In this document: positions 44,254-56,539 of the stretch, piece after piece | Position numbering within the stretch: the first letter of the stretch is position 1 | Layout: each line of letters opens with the position of its first letter | From: Daphnia pulex | Lineage: Eukaryota; Arthropoda; Branchiopoda; Diplostraca; Daphniidae | Reading direction: 5' to 3' | Assembly: GCF_021134715.1 (NCBI RefSeq) | Contig: NC_060026.1 | Coordinates: forward strand, 1,178,001-1,242,000 | Length of the DNA: 64,000 nucleotides | Made by a program: the position numbers and the translations under genes | The notes under the pieces: generated by a model | What the model was told of the DNA's origin: nothing | The model's database searches: none | Seen by the model: the letters and a program-made list of their open reading frames with translations, nothing else

Positions 44254-45790
44254 GCCATCCGTTGGACGACAGAATGGCCAATTGGCCATCAACGGTATCA
44301 GCGTTTCTCCCTTTTCTTGCTTTTCATTCTGACCACACCTAGAAATGGCCAGTAAGACGTGGACAGGAAAAAGATATGAAGTTTAAAATCAAATTCAGCA
44401 ACAAAAACAGGTTAGCAACGAAACCAGTTTAATAACTTTCCTTTCATGCAATATTAGTGGGATGTTCCATGGTACATTCAACCGCATCCAACTCCATGCG
44501 AAATCGGGAACCAAGAGATATCCATTTAAATTTCCTGGTGAAGTTCCACATAAATTGCAGGAACGGTTAAGAAGACTATTACTATAATAACATTGAGGAA
44601 ATAGCGGCGACTCCATTGATTTGAAAATTTACTTGTTAAACAAACCGGTAAAACTAGCTACTACGTACGGCCACCATCATGACCTAACGACTAACCCAAA
44701 GATATAATAGCCTCGCCTCTCAAGGTAGACTACGAATATAGAAAATGTTAACAGCATGATTAATCATGTGCAATTTAAATCGGTTAAATTATTAAATTAC
44801 ATACCAAATGGATAAAACTGAGACTGCTGACAATGATGACAGCCGATATGTGCAAGTTAAATTTGCTTGTTGTTTTCTATGATGGCCAAAACTCAAACCT
44901 GCACAAAAGAATAAGATGGATAAAATAAGCTTACGCAAATAAATTAACATCCAGTGCTGTAAGTGGATTATATAGGCCTATACTTGATGATGAGCGCTGG
45001 CCAAGAGTAACACTCCAGAAAGAGATTTAACTTAGTTTACACAGTAATTTAGCTTGTACTAAAGAAAAAGTAAATTTGCAGTGTAATAAATTATCCACAC
45101 CAAATCGTGGTGACTTCTGGTTTTACTGATCACCAAGATGAGTAAATAAGATTCCCCTAATGTGGATACAGTTTACTTAGTTGGATAAACGTATTACCGC
45201 AATTATACTCCTTTAATATTCTAAAATCTATAAGTTATTTACCTTCTATAACACTGCTACATCTGCTGTATCCAGTATCAACACGTATCAACACAACGCA
45301 CCAGTATATCTTTGAGAGGTTTGTTGTTTTTCGTGCAGTTGCAGCCAGTGCAGTCATTAACGCCATCAGATGAAAATGAATAAAATGTTGCATAACTTCT
45401 TTACTCAGCGAAATTGTGTGCTCTTTGAAAAATAAATCTCTTGACTGGAGAAGACGCGTCTTTACTTACTTCTGGTCTTTAAATGGCAGTAGAGAGCAGT
45501 CACGACATCACGGGCTCCATTAAAATGTAAAAAGGAGGAAGAGACAGAAAACGGCGGCCATCTTGGATTTTTACCCAGCTTTTATAAATTACGTTGCATT
45601 CAAGTTGCATTGCGTTTACTGGTGACAGAAACGCACAATTTCTTAAATTACCTTAAAATAATAGATAAAAGCAAACTGCGATCTTGATAAATTCAATAGA
45701 GTACTAAGTGCTCATTTGTCACTTTACTGGTAACTAGTTAGGTTTCCTTATAATATTCCTTGTAAAATTGCTTGGCTCAATTTTCTTTTT
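44254..45790. repeat. Upstream flank of gene D, duplicated at 37509-38985
   Basis: Noncoding pair of the gene B upstream flank. It shares, in order, the ACCAGTTTAATAACTTTCCT block, GTGCAAGTTAAATTTG, the AAAAGTAAAT...AGTGxxATAAAT block and the TATAAATTACGTTGCATTCA block. No gene is seen. Confidence 0.6.
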
Positions 45791-46150
45791 AAAAAGTTAA
45801 TATGCAGTCAAACAGATTTGAACTGTTGTCACTTCTCAGTATATCAGCCGCTATAATAAGGAACGGGAAAAGAAATTTAAAAATTGGATTCAATGTATTG
45901 CTCTTTGTCCAACACTGATCAGTTAGCGACGGTTTAGTCAAAATTAGATGAAGAACGTGAAAATTCCGGGCACTTGCATCAAAGGAAACCGAAAAGGAAG
46001 TCGATTTTTGTTAGGATTGGAATAAGAAAAAAGAATTGCTCCACGACTGTTGCTTGAACACACGACAATACATTGCATTAGTGCCGCAATTCAATGGAAA
46101 GTCGACATCAACAGTCGCGTCCGGATTTCAAGTGTCGATTGTTCCTTTTC
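45791..46150. repeat. 3' flank of gene E, near-identical to 3' flank of gene C
   Basis: Pair of 39110-39471, including AAACAGATTTGAACTGTT, TCAGTTAGCGACGGTTTAGT and the probable 3' UTR. It has only one copy of the 125-bp unit that is doubled beside gene C. Confidence 0.65.
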
Positions 46151-47963
46151 TCAGTCAATTAACTGAAGTAAGTCAAGATTCCTCTGGATCCAAGGAACGA
46201 AGGATGTTACTTTCATGTAAACGCCGGGTACTCCTTTCCTTGCACAACCTAAAACACAACGTGAAACGAGTACAGAATTAGCATAAATAAAAAAAAAATA
46301 AACTCAAGTCAAAGAATCGCTTGTATAATACCTTCTCCGTAGCTGACGACTCCAACCTGAACGAATCGGCAATTGAGACCGTCGCTTCCGTGATCGGTGA
46401 CCAGTGGGCCGCCGCTGTCTCCCTGTAAAAACGGCCAAAACTCTGTTTAATCTCTGATTGTATAGAAAAGATAATCAGGAAATAGTCACTCACTTGGCAA
46501 GTGTCTTGTCCCTCCTTGTATGTGCAGAACATGTGGTCCGTCAGATCATCATAATGTTTGCTACATTTTGCTTTTGAAATGACGTTGAACGAAGCGCTTC
46601 GAAGGTAGTCGGATACGGTGCCATTTTCCTTGGTGAGACCCCATCCCATTGCCGTCACACTCCTGCCAACGAACTTGACGTCCATGCACTTTTGTGGCAA
46701 GCAAACCGGCGAGATGGTCTCGGTGAATTCCACGGGCGATTCCAGCGTGAGAATGGCCATGTCGTTTGCCTGCAATCAAGAACAAAGTTAATATTACGTT
46801 ACATGACTGACGCTGTAATCTGAAATTGCTGAGACTCGCCTTTGAAAAAGGATCGTAGTTTTCGTGAATTTTGTAACCGACGATTTTCCTAATAGTTTTG
46901 GCATCGGTGTATTCGGCGGTGCGGAAGTGCATGCCAATATGAGCATAGTAATTGTCGGGATCATATCTATACACAAATAAAATGCGGATGAAAACGTAAA
47001 ATATAATCCAGCATATCTTTTTGATGGGGCTAAATGGGGAGGACTTACATGTTTGTTTCGTTCTTGGTTATGCAGTGAGCCGCAGTCAGGAGTTTGGTCG
47101 AAGTAATCAAAGAGGCTCCGCAAGCGTGCGCGGACACTGTAAGATCTGCATCGTACGTGACCAGGGCGACCTATTTTTTAATTACGATGGTATATACCAG
47201 ACGCATCCGTCAAAATTAAAATAAAATTGAAATGTGCTCGTTTTCTAACTAACAGCGAAAAACTAACCATGAACGGGTACGCATTCTTGCGGGATTCTTT
47301 GCTGGCCACCATATACGAAACTTGGTTGGTTTGACGCTTTCGGCGGGCTTGAAGACACTGCCAGTCGTCGGCAATGATCACAGCGGCAGGATCCTTAATA
47401 GTCACGGGATCGGGTGTCTTAATCGGGGTGGTGATGGCCGGTTTAATCTCACTGGTAACGTCCTTAATCGTAGGAGGCGCTACTACTTGAGCAACTGGAA
47501 CAACTGGAACAACTGGTGGGACCCAATTGTCTACGGGAGCGACGGGCAAGTCGTTGGATTGAACCTGGAAGCCTCGGTGATCGGCGACGTACGAAGTGGC
47601 GACCAATTTGCCATTTGGGTTTACGTAACTCCATGAGCCGACCATGTTACCGGCAGCGTCACGGTAATTGGCGGCAGCCTGGCCAGGGTAGGCGTAACCG
47701 AAACTAGCCCTACCCAACTCGTCCTGGGCGTGCCACATTTGCGTGTTGACTGGCCATTGGCGGGAAACGGGAGGATTGAAGGGTAGCATGGGGTTCAGCA
47801 TGGGGCCTAGACCCGGGTAGATCATGTATTGGGCCAGGGAATTGGCCACAGCCAATAACACCAACATGCAAACAATCTGACGATAGCAAATATCAAATCA
47901 AGACAATATAATGTTTAATAAAACAATTGCAAAAATTAAATGCGAACTTACCGGGCACTTCAT
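46151..47963 (-). CDS. Gene E: RR cuticle domain fused to an active-looking trypsin-like protease (about 444 aa)
   Basis: Near-copy of gene C with the same exons (first exon 47952-47963, second 47268-47876, the rest collinear). The linker differs by two residues gained (VPVVPVAQVV). The triad is complete: TAAHC in exon 3, NDMAILTLESPV in exon 5, and DTCQ-GDSGGPL across exons 5-6. Asp189 predicts trypsin-like specificity. The intron-4 donor is again GC. RRKRQ and YMVASKE precede the protease domain as in C. Intron sequences are also nearly identical to those of C, so the duplication is recent or the pair has been homogenised. Confidence 0.87.
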
Positions 47964-48031
47964 TTTCGTCTCGCTCCTATTTGCTGGGAAGCTGGATGAA
48001 GAACATGTCTTTAGCTGGATTTGTGGATCCC

Positions 48032-48039
48032 CTTTTATA
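48032..48039 (-). promoter_or_regulatory. TATA box of gene E
   Basis: TATAAAAG on the minus strand, same position and context as in gene C. Confidence 0.7.
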
Positions 48040-49047
48040 CTCAACCGTCGGGCGACGATCAAACGGTTAGGTTGTGTTGTATAATATACTTTTGAAGGGC
48101 AGCAGATTGTACGTTCTTGACCGCACCCAGTTAATTAGTCTATACAGTCTAGGCCTACAGAATGCAAGGGTGTGCGGGAGGGGGTGGTTATTCATATCTG
48201 TTGTCTACTGCTGCTGGCCTTCTGCTGATATTTAATCAAACAAGCAAAAATGGCTGGAACAAGCCGAAAAGGGGAATACCCTGGACCGCCCTGGACAAAC
48301 GGGTTGTTGGTCCACACCCATTTTTGATCAATCTTGATGCCATGAGATATAGATACGATGGCAATAGCCCATGGAAACAAAGAGCGTTTGAATTTTCCCG
48401 CATTTGGTTCAAGTCCATAATAATGACATCGGGAAAATGTTTGTTACCGCCAGAAACTGCCAAGGTCTTTCATCGAACGATTGTCTTCCATATGTTTTGT
48501 TTTCTTTTGTTGGCTGCATCAAACCTGAATTAAGTTGTTTTTACATTGGTGCGGTGACGACTCTCGATTTTTGCCAGACACGCGGCCTTGATCGTGAACG
48601 AAAGATTAATTGATGCATCTCAAATGTCGTGCGTGGACTAAGAAATCAGCAAAGTCAAACAGTTGCCTCAAGATATTTTATCCCGTGAAATTGAGAAAAT
48701 AACCACGCCCTAACAAACTCCCACCCTTCATCGCAAGGGTAATATATTTCAGTTTATAAATAGTCTTGCAAATACCTAAACTGTTTGAGAAAGAGTTTTC
48801 AGTTTTGTTGTATACCAACAAATGAGCCGATTAATTATCTCTCTTTTTTTCTAATATAAAAGAATTTTTGAAAGATCTCAGAAATATAAAAATATAAGTA
48901 GTAGCTGAATTTTGGCTAAATTAATTGTATTCTGTTGCAAACCAAAATGAACAAGTTTTTCGCAAGTTTTTTTCAGCCATATCAACTAATAAAAAACATA
49001 AGCAAACAGTCAAACACACGACACAATTTTTCCAATTTCCGTTTTTA
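48040..49047. repeat. Intergenic E-F, near-identical to C-D (41392-42425)
   Basis: Second copy of the C-D intergenic DNA. It carries a small private insertion near 48150 and lacks about 60 bp present in the other copy. Noncoding. Confidence 0.75.
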
Positions 49048-50613
49048 CTACGGATTCACCTTATCATCGATCCAGGTCCAGAATGACGTCAATCTGGTGT
49101 AAATATCGTTATCTGATTGATTAGGCCCTGCTGTATCGTAAAGAGAAATTCGAATGTAGTTTTAACGCCGACGATATTATTTTATGAGCTGCACTATTTG
49201 TATCAGGTACTATATAATATCGGTACCAACCTTTACGAACAATGATGCCAAATTGCAGCCAGGGACACTCTTCATTTCTCCTGGTGTCCTTTTCTATTAT
49301 CACCGGACCACCTTCGTATATCTATATACATGCACGACCCAACAAATAATTATATTCAAAGTCAAATTTAAAAATAAATTAAATTAAAAAAAATAAATGA
49401 CAACTTGACAAGAGCTTATTAGATTATTTTATCACACCGAAGCATTTGAATATACCTGACGATAAGAATCCCCAGCAGTAGTCGATAAGGCGCAAACCAT
49501 ATGGTCGGCTACTTTCATTTGTTTTTCGTGGCCGTAATAACTGGTGGCCAAATAATTACAGTAATCGTTGTCCATCGCCGTAGCGTGTACGTGGTGGAGG
49601 GCATCCGAGTTTCTTTCTCCTTTCGCCTTGCTTCCCCATTGCAAGGTTCGGGTAGAAACAGAAGAAAGTAGGTTTGCGACTGAGTGGCACTCTTTCGGCA
49701 GGCAGACGGTCGAAATTCTGTCGGTGAATTTCACGGGCGATTCGAGCGTCACAATGGCGATGTCGTGGAACTGTATCGAAAATCATCGAGCAACAACTTA
49801 GTCAGAAATCATTACAAATAGTGGGATTGATTAGTGTTTCTACCTTCGTGAGTTGGTCGTAGTTTTCGTGAATGTCTATCTGATTGATTCGGCTTGTGAC
49901 TTCGGCATCGTCCGCCGTTTCGTTCAAAAAGTGCACGCCCAGTTTGACCAGCCATTTGTCAAACGCTGGAATTCTGTGTACACAATTATTAGAGGTGAAA
50001 TACTAGACAGAAATTTTGATTTAGCATTTTGACATAAATACGTGTCGTTTTGAATGACGCAATGGGCAGCGGTCAGGATTTTAGTGGCGCTAATCAACGA
50101 TCCACCGCAGGCCAACTTGTATCGCCGTGACGTCTCGTCGTATTTCAGCAACGCTGCCTGTAAGAATATGAAACGAATGTAAATCTGCTTTGTCGTACGC
50201 GTTCTCAATAAATTAAGTTATCCATCACTTACCATGAAAGGGTATTGATTGCGGCCCGTTTCTTCCTCGGATGTGTACATTGAATAATTGAATTTTTCAT
50301 TAACAATAGGAAAACCATTTCCAAAGTTCGTTTCACAATCAGGTAATTGTCTTTTAGAGCGAGCCTGGCCGGGGTAAGCATAGCCGAAACTGGCCTGGCC
50401 AATTTCGTCCTGTGTGTTCCACTGTCCACTGGGAAACGAAGGTGACGAAATACCGGGTAGACTGGCTGGATAATTAACATTTCTAGCTCGAGTGCAGGCC
50501 ACAGCCAATAAAACCAAAATGCATGTAATCTAAAAAGCCACAAAATTGAAAAATCAGTTTAAGTTTAAGAAGATTAATTTACTTATTACAGTTATACTCA
50601 CAGTGCTCTTCAT
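49048..50613 (-). CDS. Gene F: protease-like copy with most of the RR domain deleted, inactive triad
   Basis: B/D-type gene with exon 1 MKST and a shortened exon 2 (50233-50529, 99 codons against 185-188 in B and D). The RR core starts normally (QDEIGQASFGYAYPGQA) and jumps in frame to RSKRQ, losing the chitin-binding half and the linker. The S1 part keeps ILTAAHC and HDIAIVTLESPV. In place of GDSGGP it reads YEGGP (Ser195 to Glu), and the Cys191 position is Arg (YRQ). The Cys of the C-terminal region is also lost (GPNQSDNDIYTRLTSFW). Exons remain joined in frame to the same C-terminus as B and D. It is either a gene losing function or a secreted pseudoprotease without chitin binding. Confidence 0.75.
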
Positions 50614-50676
50614 GGTGTCCAGTTCGTCAGTGCGAGTCTGGAGAGGAAGTCGTCAGGTTGGGTTGTCATCCGGCCA

Positions 50677-50683
50677 CTTTATA
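50677..50683 (-). promoter_or_regulatory. TATA box of gene F
   Basis: TATAAAG on the minus strand about 65 bp before the start codon, as in gene D. Confidence 0.65.
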
Positions 50684-51530
50684 CCCATCTGTTGGACGAC
50701 AGAATGGCCATAAACGGAATTTGTGTTTCCCCCCTTTTTACTTTTCATTCTGACCACACCTTAATAACCAACAGTGAAGAGGAAGTGAAGAGGAAAGTGA
50801 AATGAAGGTGAAATCAAAATTCGGCAACAAGTATACAGGATAGCAACGAAACCAGTTTAATAATAACTTTCCTTTCGATAACAATGTCATGTAATAAATG
50901 TCCATCAGGGTCTTTCCGCACAGAAATCCGTGCGACATTAATAAGGAAGCAAAGGAATAATTATCCATTTCAGTTTCATGTTACGCCACATTAGTCGAAC
51001 GACTTCGATTTCTTCCGTGTTGGAAGTTCTCCAGCAACAAACAACGGGGACTCCCTCAGAGATGTGATTGTATTGTTGTTGCTACACAAAAACCAGCGTA
51101 TTAAACCGGTCAAACTCCTATACATAAGATATTATGATGACGTAATCCAAGGACTTATAAGAATCTGGTCGCAAGGTCGACCATTGACTCCCGCCTGCAA
51201 TCATTTACCGGTTCTTAATCAATTCAAATGTAATCAATCAATCATTTAATTATTCCACCACCAGAGACTCAACAAGAATAATTAAGTTTATTAGCTGCTG
51301 CTGAAATGTTCAATTGTATTTGAATATAAGACGCATCAGTCGACATGGAAGTCAACAAATTTGATTAAATACATTGATCAAAATAATAATAATTAAAAAA
51401 CTGCTGATTGGATTCGCACAACAACAGTATAACCAGCAAACACAAGTCGCGTACGCGGCTTTCCAGTTATACAGGGTCAGCGGTCGGGGGCGTGATTGAT
51501 TTTTGGGCGTGGCTCTCACCCTATAATTGG
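50684..51530. other. Intergenic F-G
   Basis: The left part follows the upstream flank of B and D for a few hundred bases (TTTCATTCTGACCACACC, ACCAGTTTAATAA), then changes to G/H/I-type 3' flank (AAACCGGTCAAACT, TGATGACGTAATCCAAGG, GGTCGCAAGGTCGACCATTGA). The boundary between two classes of duplication unit therefore lies here. No gene is seen. Confidence 0.5.
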
Positions 51531-53177
51531 GCGACTTCTTTTATCCAAGGGACGAACGACGCCACTTTGGCGTAGACTCCGGGAGTGCCCGCGGCGCATC
51601 CTATTCACACGATAAAATGATCGATGTATATACATAACTTAGTTTTGAACGAATCGCGCAAACATTGAAATGTTTTTTTTTAAATAATTCGTTACCGTCT
51701 CCGTAGCTGACGATGCCGATCTGCTTGAACGGGCAATCCGTGTCTTCCGGATACTCAAGGACCAGCGGACCGCCACTGTCGCTCTACAAACCCAGCACCC
51801 ATCAATCGGAAATTTCAATTAGCTCATATCCAGCAGCATAACAGCATTTGAAAATAACCCATCGACAAAGCGGACTTACTTGGCAAGTGTCTTGTCCTTC
51901 GGCATAGGCGCACAGCGCACTGTCGGGCAGGTCTCCATCATCCACTTCTTCTTTGCATCGGTTGTTGTTGACAACCGACAGGTCGGCGTGACGGAGAACG
52001 TGGGAATTCTCGCCGTCAGATTGCAGGTGTCCCCAGCCCATGGCGGTCACCGTTTTCTCGTCACCGTTGAAACATTTGGGCACCAGGCAAATGGGCGACA
52101 CGTTCTCCGTGTAGTCCACGGCCGAGTCCAGCGTCAGAATGGCCACGTCGTTTTCCTTTTTTGAAAACATAATTAAAATCGGAATTGCCAATAGCAAAAC
52201 GTCAAACATACCACCGATTTGGGGTTGTAGTCCTCGTGAATTTTGATTTTGCGGACGCTGCGCGTTTGCTCGGCGTCGTTTTCGTACGTCTTCTGATTGT
52301 GCATACCAAATCGGACCTCGAAATTCTTGGCTTTGATGAGCCTTGCAAAATGAGACGGTGAAATGGCCTGGTTATATGAATTATTAGAAATGAATAATTA
52401 GAAGATTTGGTTATACTTGGTAGACTTGTACTCGGTGACGCAGTGAGCGGCTGTCAGGATCTTTGTCGGAGTAATTAGAGACGCACCGCAAATGTGGACG
52501 TACGCTTCCTTTTCGCCGTCGTATTGAGCCAATCCCACCTGAATATCAACAATGGCAATTGTATTGTTGAAATGAAATGGCCGGCAAATCGACAATGGTG
52601 TCTGAAAACTTACCATGAAAGGATATTGATTGACGCCAGCTTCTACACTTCCTACCATCCGGAATTTAGGGTTTTGGTGGGTGGAACGACCTACGGCATT
52701 GCAACCGGAAATGATGGGAGCCACTTTGTCCGGATCGGATGCAGGAGCTTTAGGAGCGACTGCTGGCCCTTCGTTGGTGGATGAGACGAGGAAGCCTTGC
52801 TCTCGCCCAGCCGTGTAGGTAGCGCGGACCAGGTTACCATCGGCGTCGACAAAAGCCCAAGAACCGGCCATGTTACCTTCAGAATCGCGAATGTTGCTGG
52901 CAGCCTGGCCGGGGTAAGCATAGCCGAAATTAGCCTCACCCTGCCCGTTCTGGGCATGCCATTGCCTCACGGGTAGCGAAGCTGAGGTAATGTCGGGCAA
53001 CTCTCGAAGAGTACCAATGTTTTTAGCACGAATATTAGCCACAGCCAATAACGACAACACCGCCAATAACATCTAATATTATACAAGGATTTTGTTTACG
53101 AGTTAAATATAGATTCTTATCAATTTTAAATATAATTAATAGATGCGATTCAAAAGTTTGCTTACCGTTGACTTCAT
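51531..53177 (-). CDS. Gene G: RR cuticle domain fused to an active-looking trypsin-like protease, R-MVGS activation site
   Basis: Exon 1 (53166-53177) is MKST and exon 2 (52614-53072) is 153 codons. The signal peptide MLLAVLSLLAVANIRA is followed by KNIGTLRELPDI and an RR core (EANFGYAYPGQAASNIRD...GSWAFVDADGNLVRATYTAGREQGFLVSS). The protease begins after KFR-MVGSVEAGVNQYPFMV, a good match to the classical R-IVGG activation cleavage. His57 (ILTAAHC), Asp102 (NDVAILTLDSAV), Asp189 (GQDTCQ) and Ser195 are all present. The motif reads SDSGGP, so Gly193 of the oxyanion loop is Ser. The C-terminus is TPGVYAKVASFVPWIKE. It is expected to be a secreted, chitin-associated zymogen. The closest paralogs are H and I. 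Confidence 0.87.
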
Positions 53178-53240
53178 CGTTGCTTCTGCTGGTGCTGCTG
53201 CTGGACGAAGAAGCTGATTTGCCCTGTGATCGGCCCGGCT

Positions 53241-53248
53241 CTTTTATA
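53241..53248 (-). promoter_or_regulatory. TATA box of gene G
   Basis: TATAAAAG on the minus strand, about 65 bp before the start codon. It is followed by a GATCACAGGGCA stretch shared with gene H. Confidence 0.7.
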
Positions 53249-53703
53249 CTCATCCGCCAGCTGGAACTTGATTTCAGGTTCAAGTTTTCGCCGTCGATTA
53301 TTTCCCAACAGTAATTCGACTTTTTTTTTTTTTTTTGTCTTTGTTAATGACCACGCCCAGTGATGTATATTCACGACATAAAAAATAAAAAAAAACGAAG
53401 ATGCAGAACTCCCGTAAGTTGTGCCCGCCCGCGGTTAGTAACGAGTCGACAATAAACTGCTGGACTCGAGCCATCATCACTCCAAAATGGCTTAGGTCAT
53501 TGTCACTGTACAGTTTTCCATCCCTGTATATATTACTGGACATTGTTAGAGGTTATAGCAAAGTCAAATTGTCCTTGCTCTTGTTATCTTGTCTTGACTT
53601 GACCAAATTTGATAGGCAAATTTTTCTTTTGCTGATTAATATAAAGAAACGAATAAAGAATTCAGAGATTACGAACATTTGTTTTTAATAATACATTTTT
53701 TTT
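53249..53703. other. Upstream region of gene G
   Basis: No gene is seen. The stretch shares AGATGCAGAACTCCCG, ACGAGTCGACAA and GCTAGAGGTTATAGCAAAGTCA-like pieces with the region upstream of gene H (58380-58520), so it is part of the same duplicated unit. Confidence 0.45.
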
Positions 53704-53796
53704 AATTCTGCGCCATCACCGTGTCAATTGTTTGGGAATCATATGCAATTCCGATTTGCATGCGATATTGGCGAGCCACACGTGATGGCGCAGAAT
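53704..53796. repeat. Imperfect palindrome upstream of gene G (also near 58710)
   Basis: The left arm AATTCTGCGCCATCACCGTG (53704-53723) and right arm CACGTGATGGCGCAGAAT (53779-53796) are reverse complements with one extra base, giving a hairpin of about 90 bp. A partner upstream of H (58710-58822) has changed both arms together (GCGCTATC and GATAGCGC). A faint third copy lies near 62245-62325. It could be a short inverted-repeat element or a conserved hairpin. Confidence 0.55.
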
Positions 53797-54112
53797 GGGC
53801 AACAAGTCGACAAAACGCATCTCATTAACTTTTCCTTTTGTCAGTTGTTTGGACGGGTTAGACGCGTTTATTATACAGCAGTTTTCTGACTTTGGAATAT
53901 ATATAAGTTGGCGAAGATTCACTTAGCAACGAGCTCAGATGGCGACGCGGATCATCAATACGTGATAGTAACTGGTTTTCCTTCTTCATTTTTAGCTAAT
54001 TTTAACATCAATTCGTTTACAATTGCCAGTCTTGATTGATTTGGATTCGATGAAGGATTGAGAAATACCCATTTAATTTTAATTCGATTAGTGTGAGCTA
54101 CTTGATTAACAT
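53797..54112. other. Intergenic 5' of tRNA-Cys
   Basis: Noncoding. It starts with GGGCAACAAGTCGACAAAACGCATCTCATTAAC, which is repeated upstream of H and, degraded, upstream of I. I see no open frame of interest. Confidence 0.4.
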
Positions 54113-54184
54113 GGGGGTATAGCTCAGTGGTAGAGCATCCGACTGCAGATCGGAATGTCCCCAGTTCAAACCTGGGTGCTCCCT
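54113..54184 (+). tRNA. tRNA-Cys (anticodon GCA)
   Basis: A full 72-nt cloverleaf. The acceptor GGGGGTA pairs with TGCTCCC (two G-T pairs). The D-loop contains AGTGGTAGA. The anticodon stem TCCGA/TCGGA is perfect around loop CTGCAGA with anticodon GCA. The T-arm CCCAG-TTCAAAC-CTGGG is perfect. The discriminator base is T, as required for Cys tRNA. No intron. It sits in the noncoding spacer between protease genes G and H. Confidence 0.95.
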
Positions 54185-56539
54185 TTGAAAGAAAGCTTAA
54201 TAATAATTAATAATAGTTAATCCAGCGAAGGTTTCCTTATGCAAATTAATAAGTTATGGGTTAGTTAAACTTGAAGTACAGAGAGAAATTCGAAGGTTCT
54301 CCGATAAATGCGTAAAACAAATAAATATTTTGTAAATTGCTGTTAAATAATAAATACCGAAATTACTAATGTCTCTTTCCATTTTTAATTTTAACCATGG
54401 TTTTTAACTAATTAATTCGACCGATTTGACCATTGGAGCAGAACTACTACATTTGGCAATGGCGCTAATGGCTGCAAGAATGAAAAATTCCCCCCAAAAA
54501 TGTCATCTTCGTGTTTCATCAACAGACCCTTTTACAAATATAAACCTGTTGCAGGTTAACAACTCCAGCCAAACTATAACCAAATGTAGTATGATTACGA
54601 GGATTTTTCTTAAGAGAAAGTTCAAGGTTGCAAAATGACATGTAATTATCAATTTTAATTTAAACCTATACAGTTAATGCCTTACAGGCTGGCATGCATT
54701 TGATATTTACTTCATTCACAATGTAAAAATTCACCTTTTCTTTTGAGCAGATTTGTTGCTTGAAACAGCAGTTATCAACAAGAACAATGGATTGCCAATT
54801 TTGCTTGTGCTGGTAATATATTATGGCCGGTCAACAGCAATGTTCATAATATGAATCTCAATACAATTTCATCGACAAGGTAATTATTTTGTGGTACCGT
54901 TATTTCATGATCTGTGGTAAATTTAAACTAAGAATAACTTGAATTTGAGCAGCTTATTGTTAAATGTAGAAATCTATTTATTTCTACAGATTTGAAAATT
55001 AAGGTTTTACACCCATCTCATTTCCCTTGGTTGTTCCCGTAAATGTTTTCTATAACTTTTTCCAATTGGGAATGTAGGTTAACATCATCCGGCTGATGGG
55101 AGAATATAATCATGTACATTTATACTCGTCTGTGTTAAATCTCCGAGGACACCCTTGATCCTTCCTCCATCTGCCGCCTCCATCTGCCGCCCCCAACTTT
55201 GCTGCTGAAGGAGCAGCACTTGCGGAATCCTGACGGTATTTCCCAGAATTCAGGTAGGAAAATGTTTCACCTTTTCTCCCCCCCCCTCCTTATTTCGTAT
55301 CGTTCATAAATAGAGAATAAGTGTGAATGGAGAGTATAGTTGGCGGCATATAATCTCCGTTCGTCTTATCGTAGAAAATCCCGATAAAAACTGTTAAGAT
55401 CTACCCAGGTTTTCAATAAAAATGATTTATGCATTCAGGATCGACAACGTTCAAAATCGCATGTAGACCTTATAACACTTGATACTGAAGATACAACGGT
55501 TCATTCTGTTACTCTGTAGGCTCAAACTAGAAGTGCTGAAGATGAAATCAGATAAATGTTTGATTGAGCTTCACGAAGTTGAGAATTCTTTTTTCTTTTA
55601 ATCGGCAGATTTTTAAAAAAGAAAAAAAAAATTCACATTTTAATACGTTGATTCGATCTAGCGTAAATGAGATTCCCCGGCTAATTCCCCAGCTTTGTTC
55701 GGGACAATTCGGGACCAAAGCCTTCAGAAAATCAACACTAGATGACTGCGTAACGTATTTCCCTGGCCCCCATTCTCTTTGGCTTAGCTGGCTTAGTTTG
55801 TCAACCCTCAACCTCAAGTTGAATCTAATTAGAAGAGCAATTGCAATTGAGAAATTTCATCAATTGAATCAATTCCCGTTCAGGTATATCCGCGCAATAA
55901 AAAATCCGTGTCACTTGAGGAACTGGAAGTCGCAGCAGAGTTTGGCATTTTGATATTAGTAAGAAAACTGCAAGCGCACTTTCGATTTTTCCGTCTTGGA
56001 ATATTCCTATAACAGCAAACAAGTGGGACTCCCTTTCGTCTGAATATTTTGTTGTTATGTAAACCGGTCAAACTACACGATGATGACGTCATAAGGGCAT
56101 AAGAGTCTGATCGCAAGGTCGGCCATTGACTGCTGCCGCCAGACTACGAATGAACAACTGTCTTTATTATGACAGCATGATCAATCGTGAGCCATTTACC
56201 GGTCCGTACAAAAATCCATTCCAATGTCAATCGATTTAACACCCCCATGACAAGCAACGCGAGTAATCAGGTTTAGCTTTTTTAATGCAGCTGAAAGGTT
56301 GAATTGTATTTTGAATAAGACTTCAATCAACAATGAAACCAAACGATTTTGATTAAATACATTTTTATAACTGATTGATCAAATAATAATTAAAAAAAGC
56401 TGCTTCACCACTCCATCTGCTGTTTGGATTTGCATCATCAAAAGTCGAAACGGAATTCCCAACATCAGTACAAAGTCGCGTCCGGTTTTCCAGTATAGGG
56501 TCGGCGGCCGGGGAAGTGAATAATGTAATTGTGCATGGC
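54185..56539. other. Intergenic between tRNA-Cys and gene H
   Basis: No gene is recognised. Segments recur downstream in the array: TTTGGCAATGGCGCTAATGGCTGCA (again near 62965), CATCATCCGGCTGATxGGAGAATAT (near 59150), and the stretch at 56040-56280 around AAACCGGTCAAACTACACG, which recurs at 59535-59760. The stretch is thus a mosaic of duplicated spacer DNA. A 129-codon frame at 55564-55953 has no motif. Confidence 0.45.

Noticed and set aside
55564-55953. 129-codon frame in the G-H spacer
   Set aside because: No motif and no matching frame in the related spacers.
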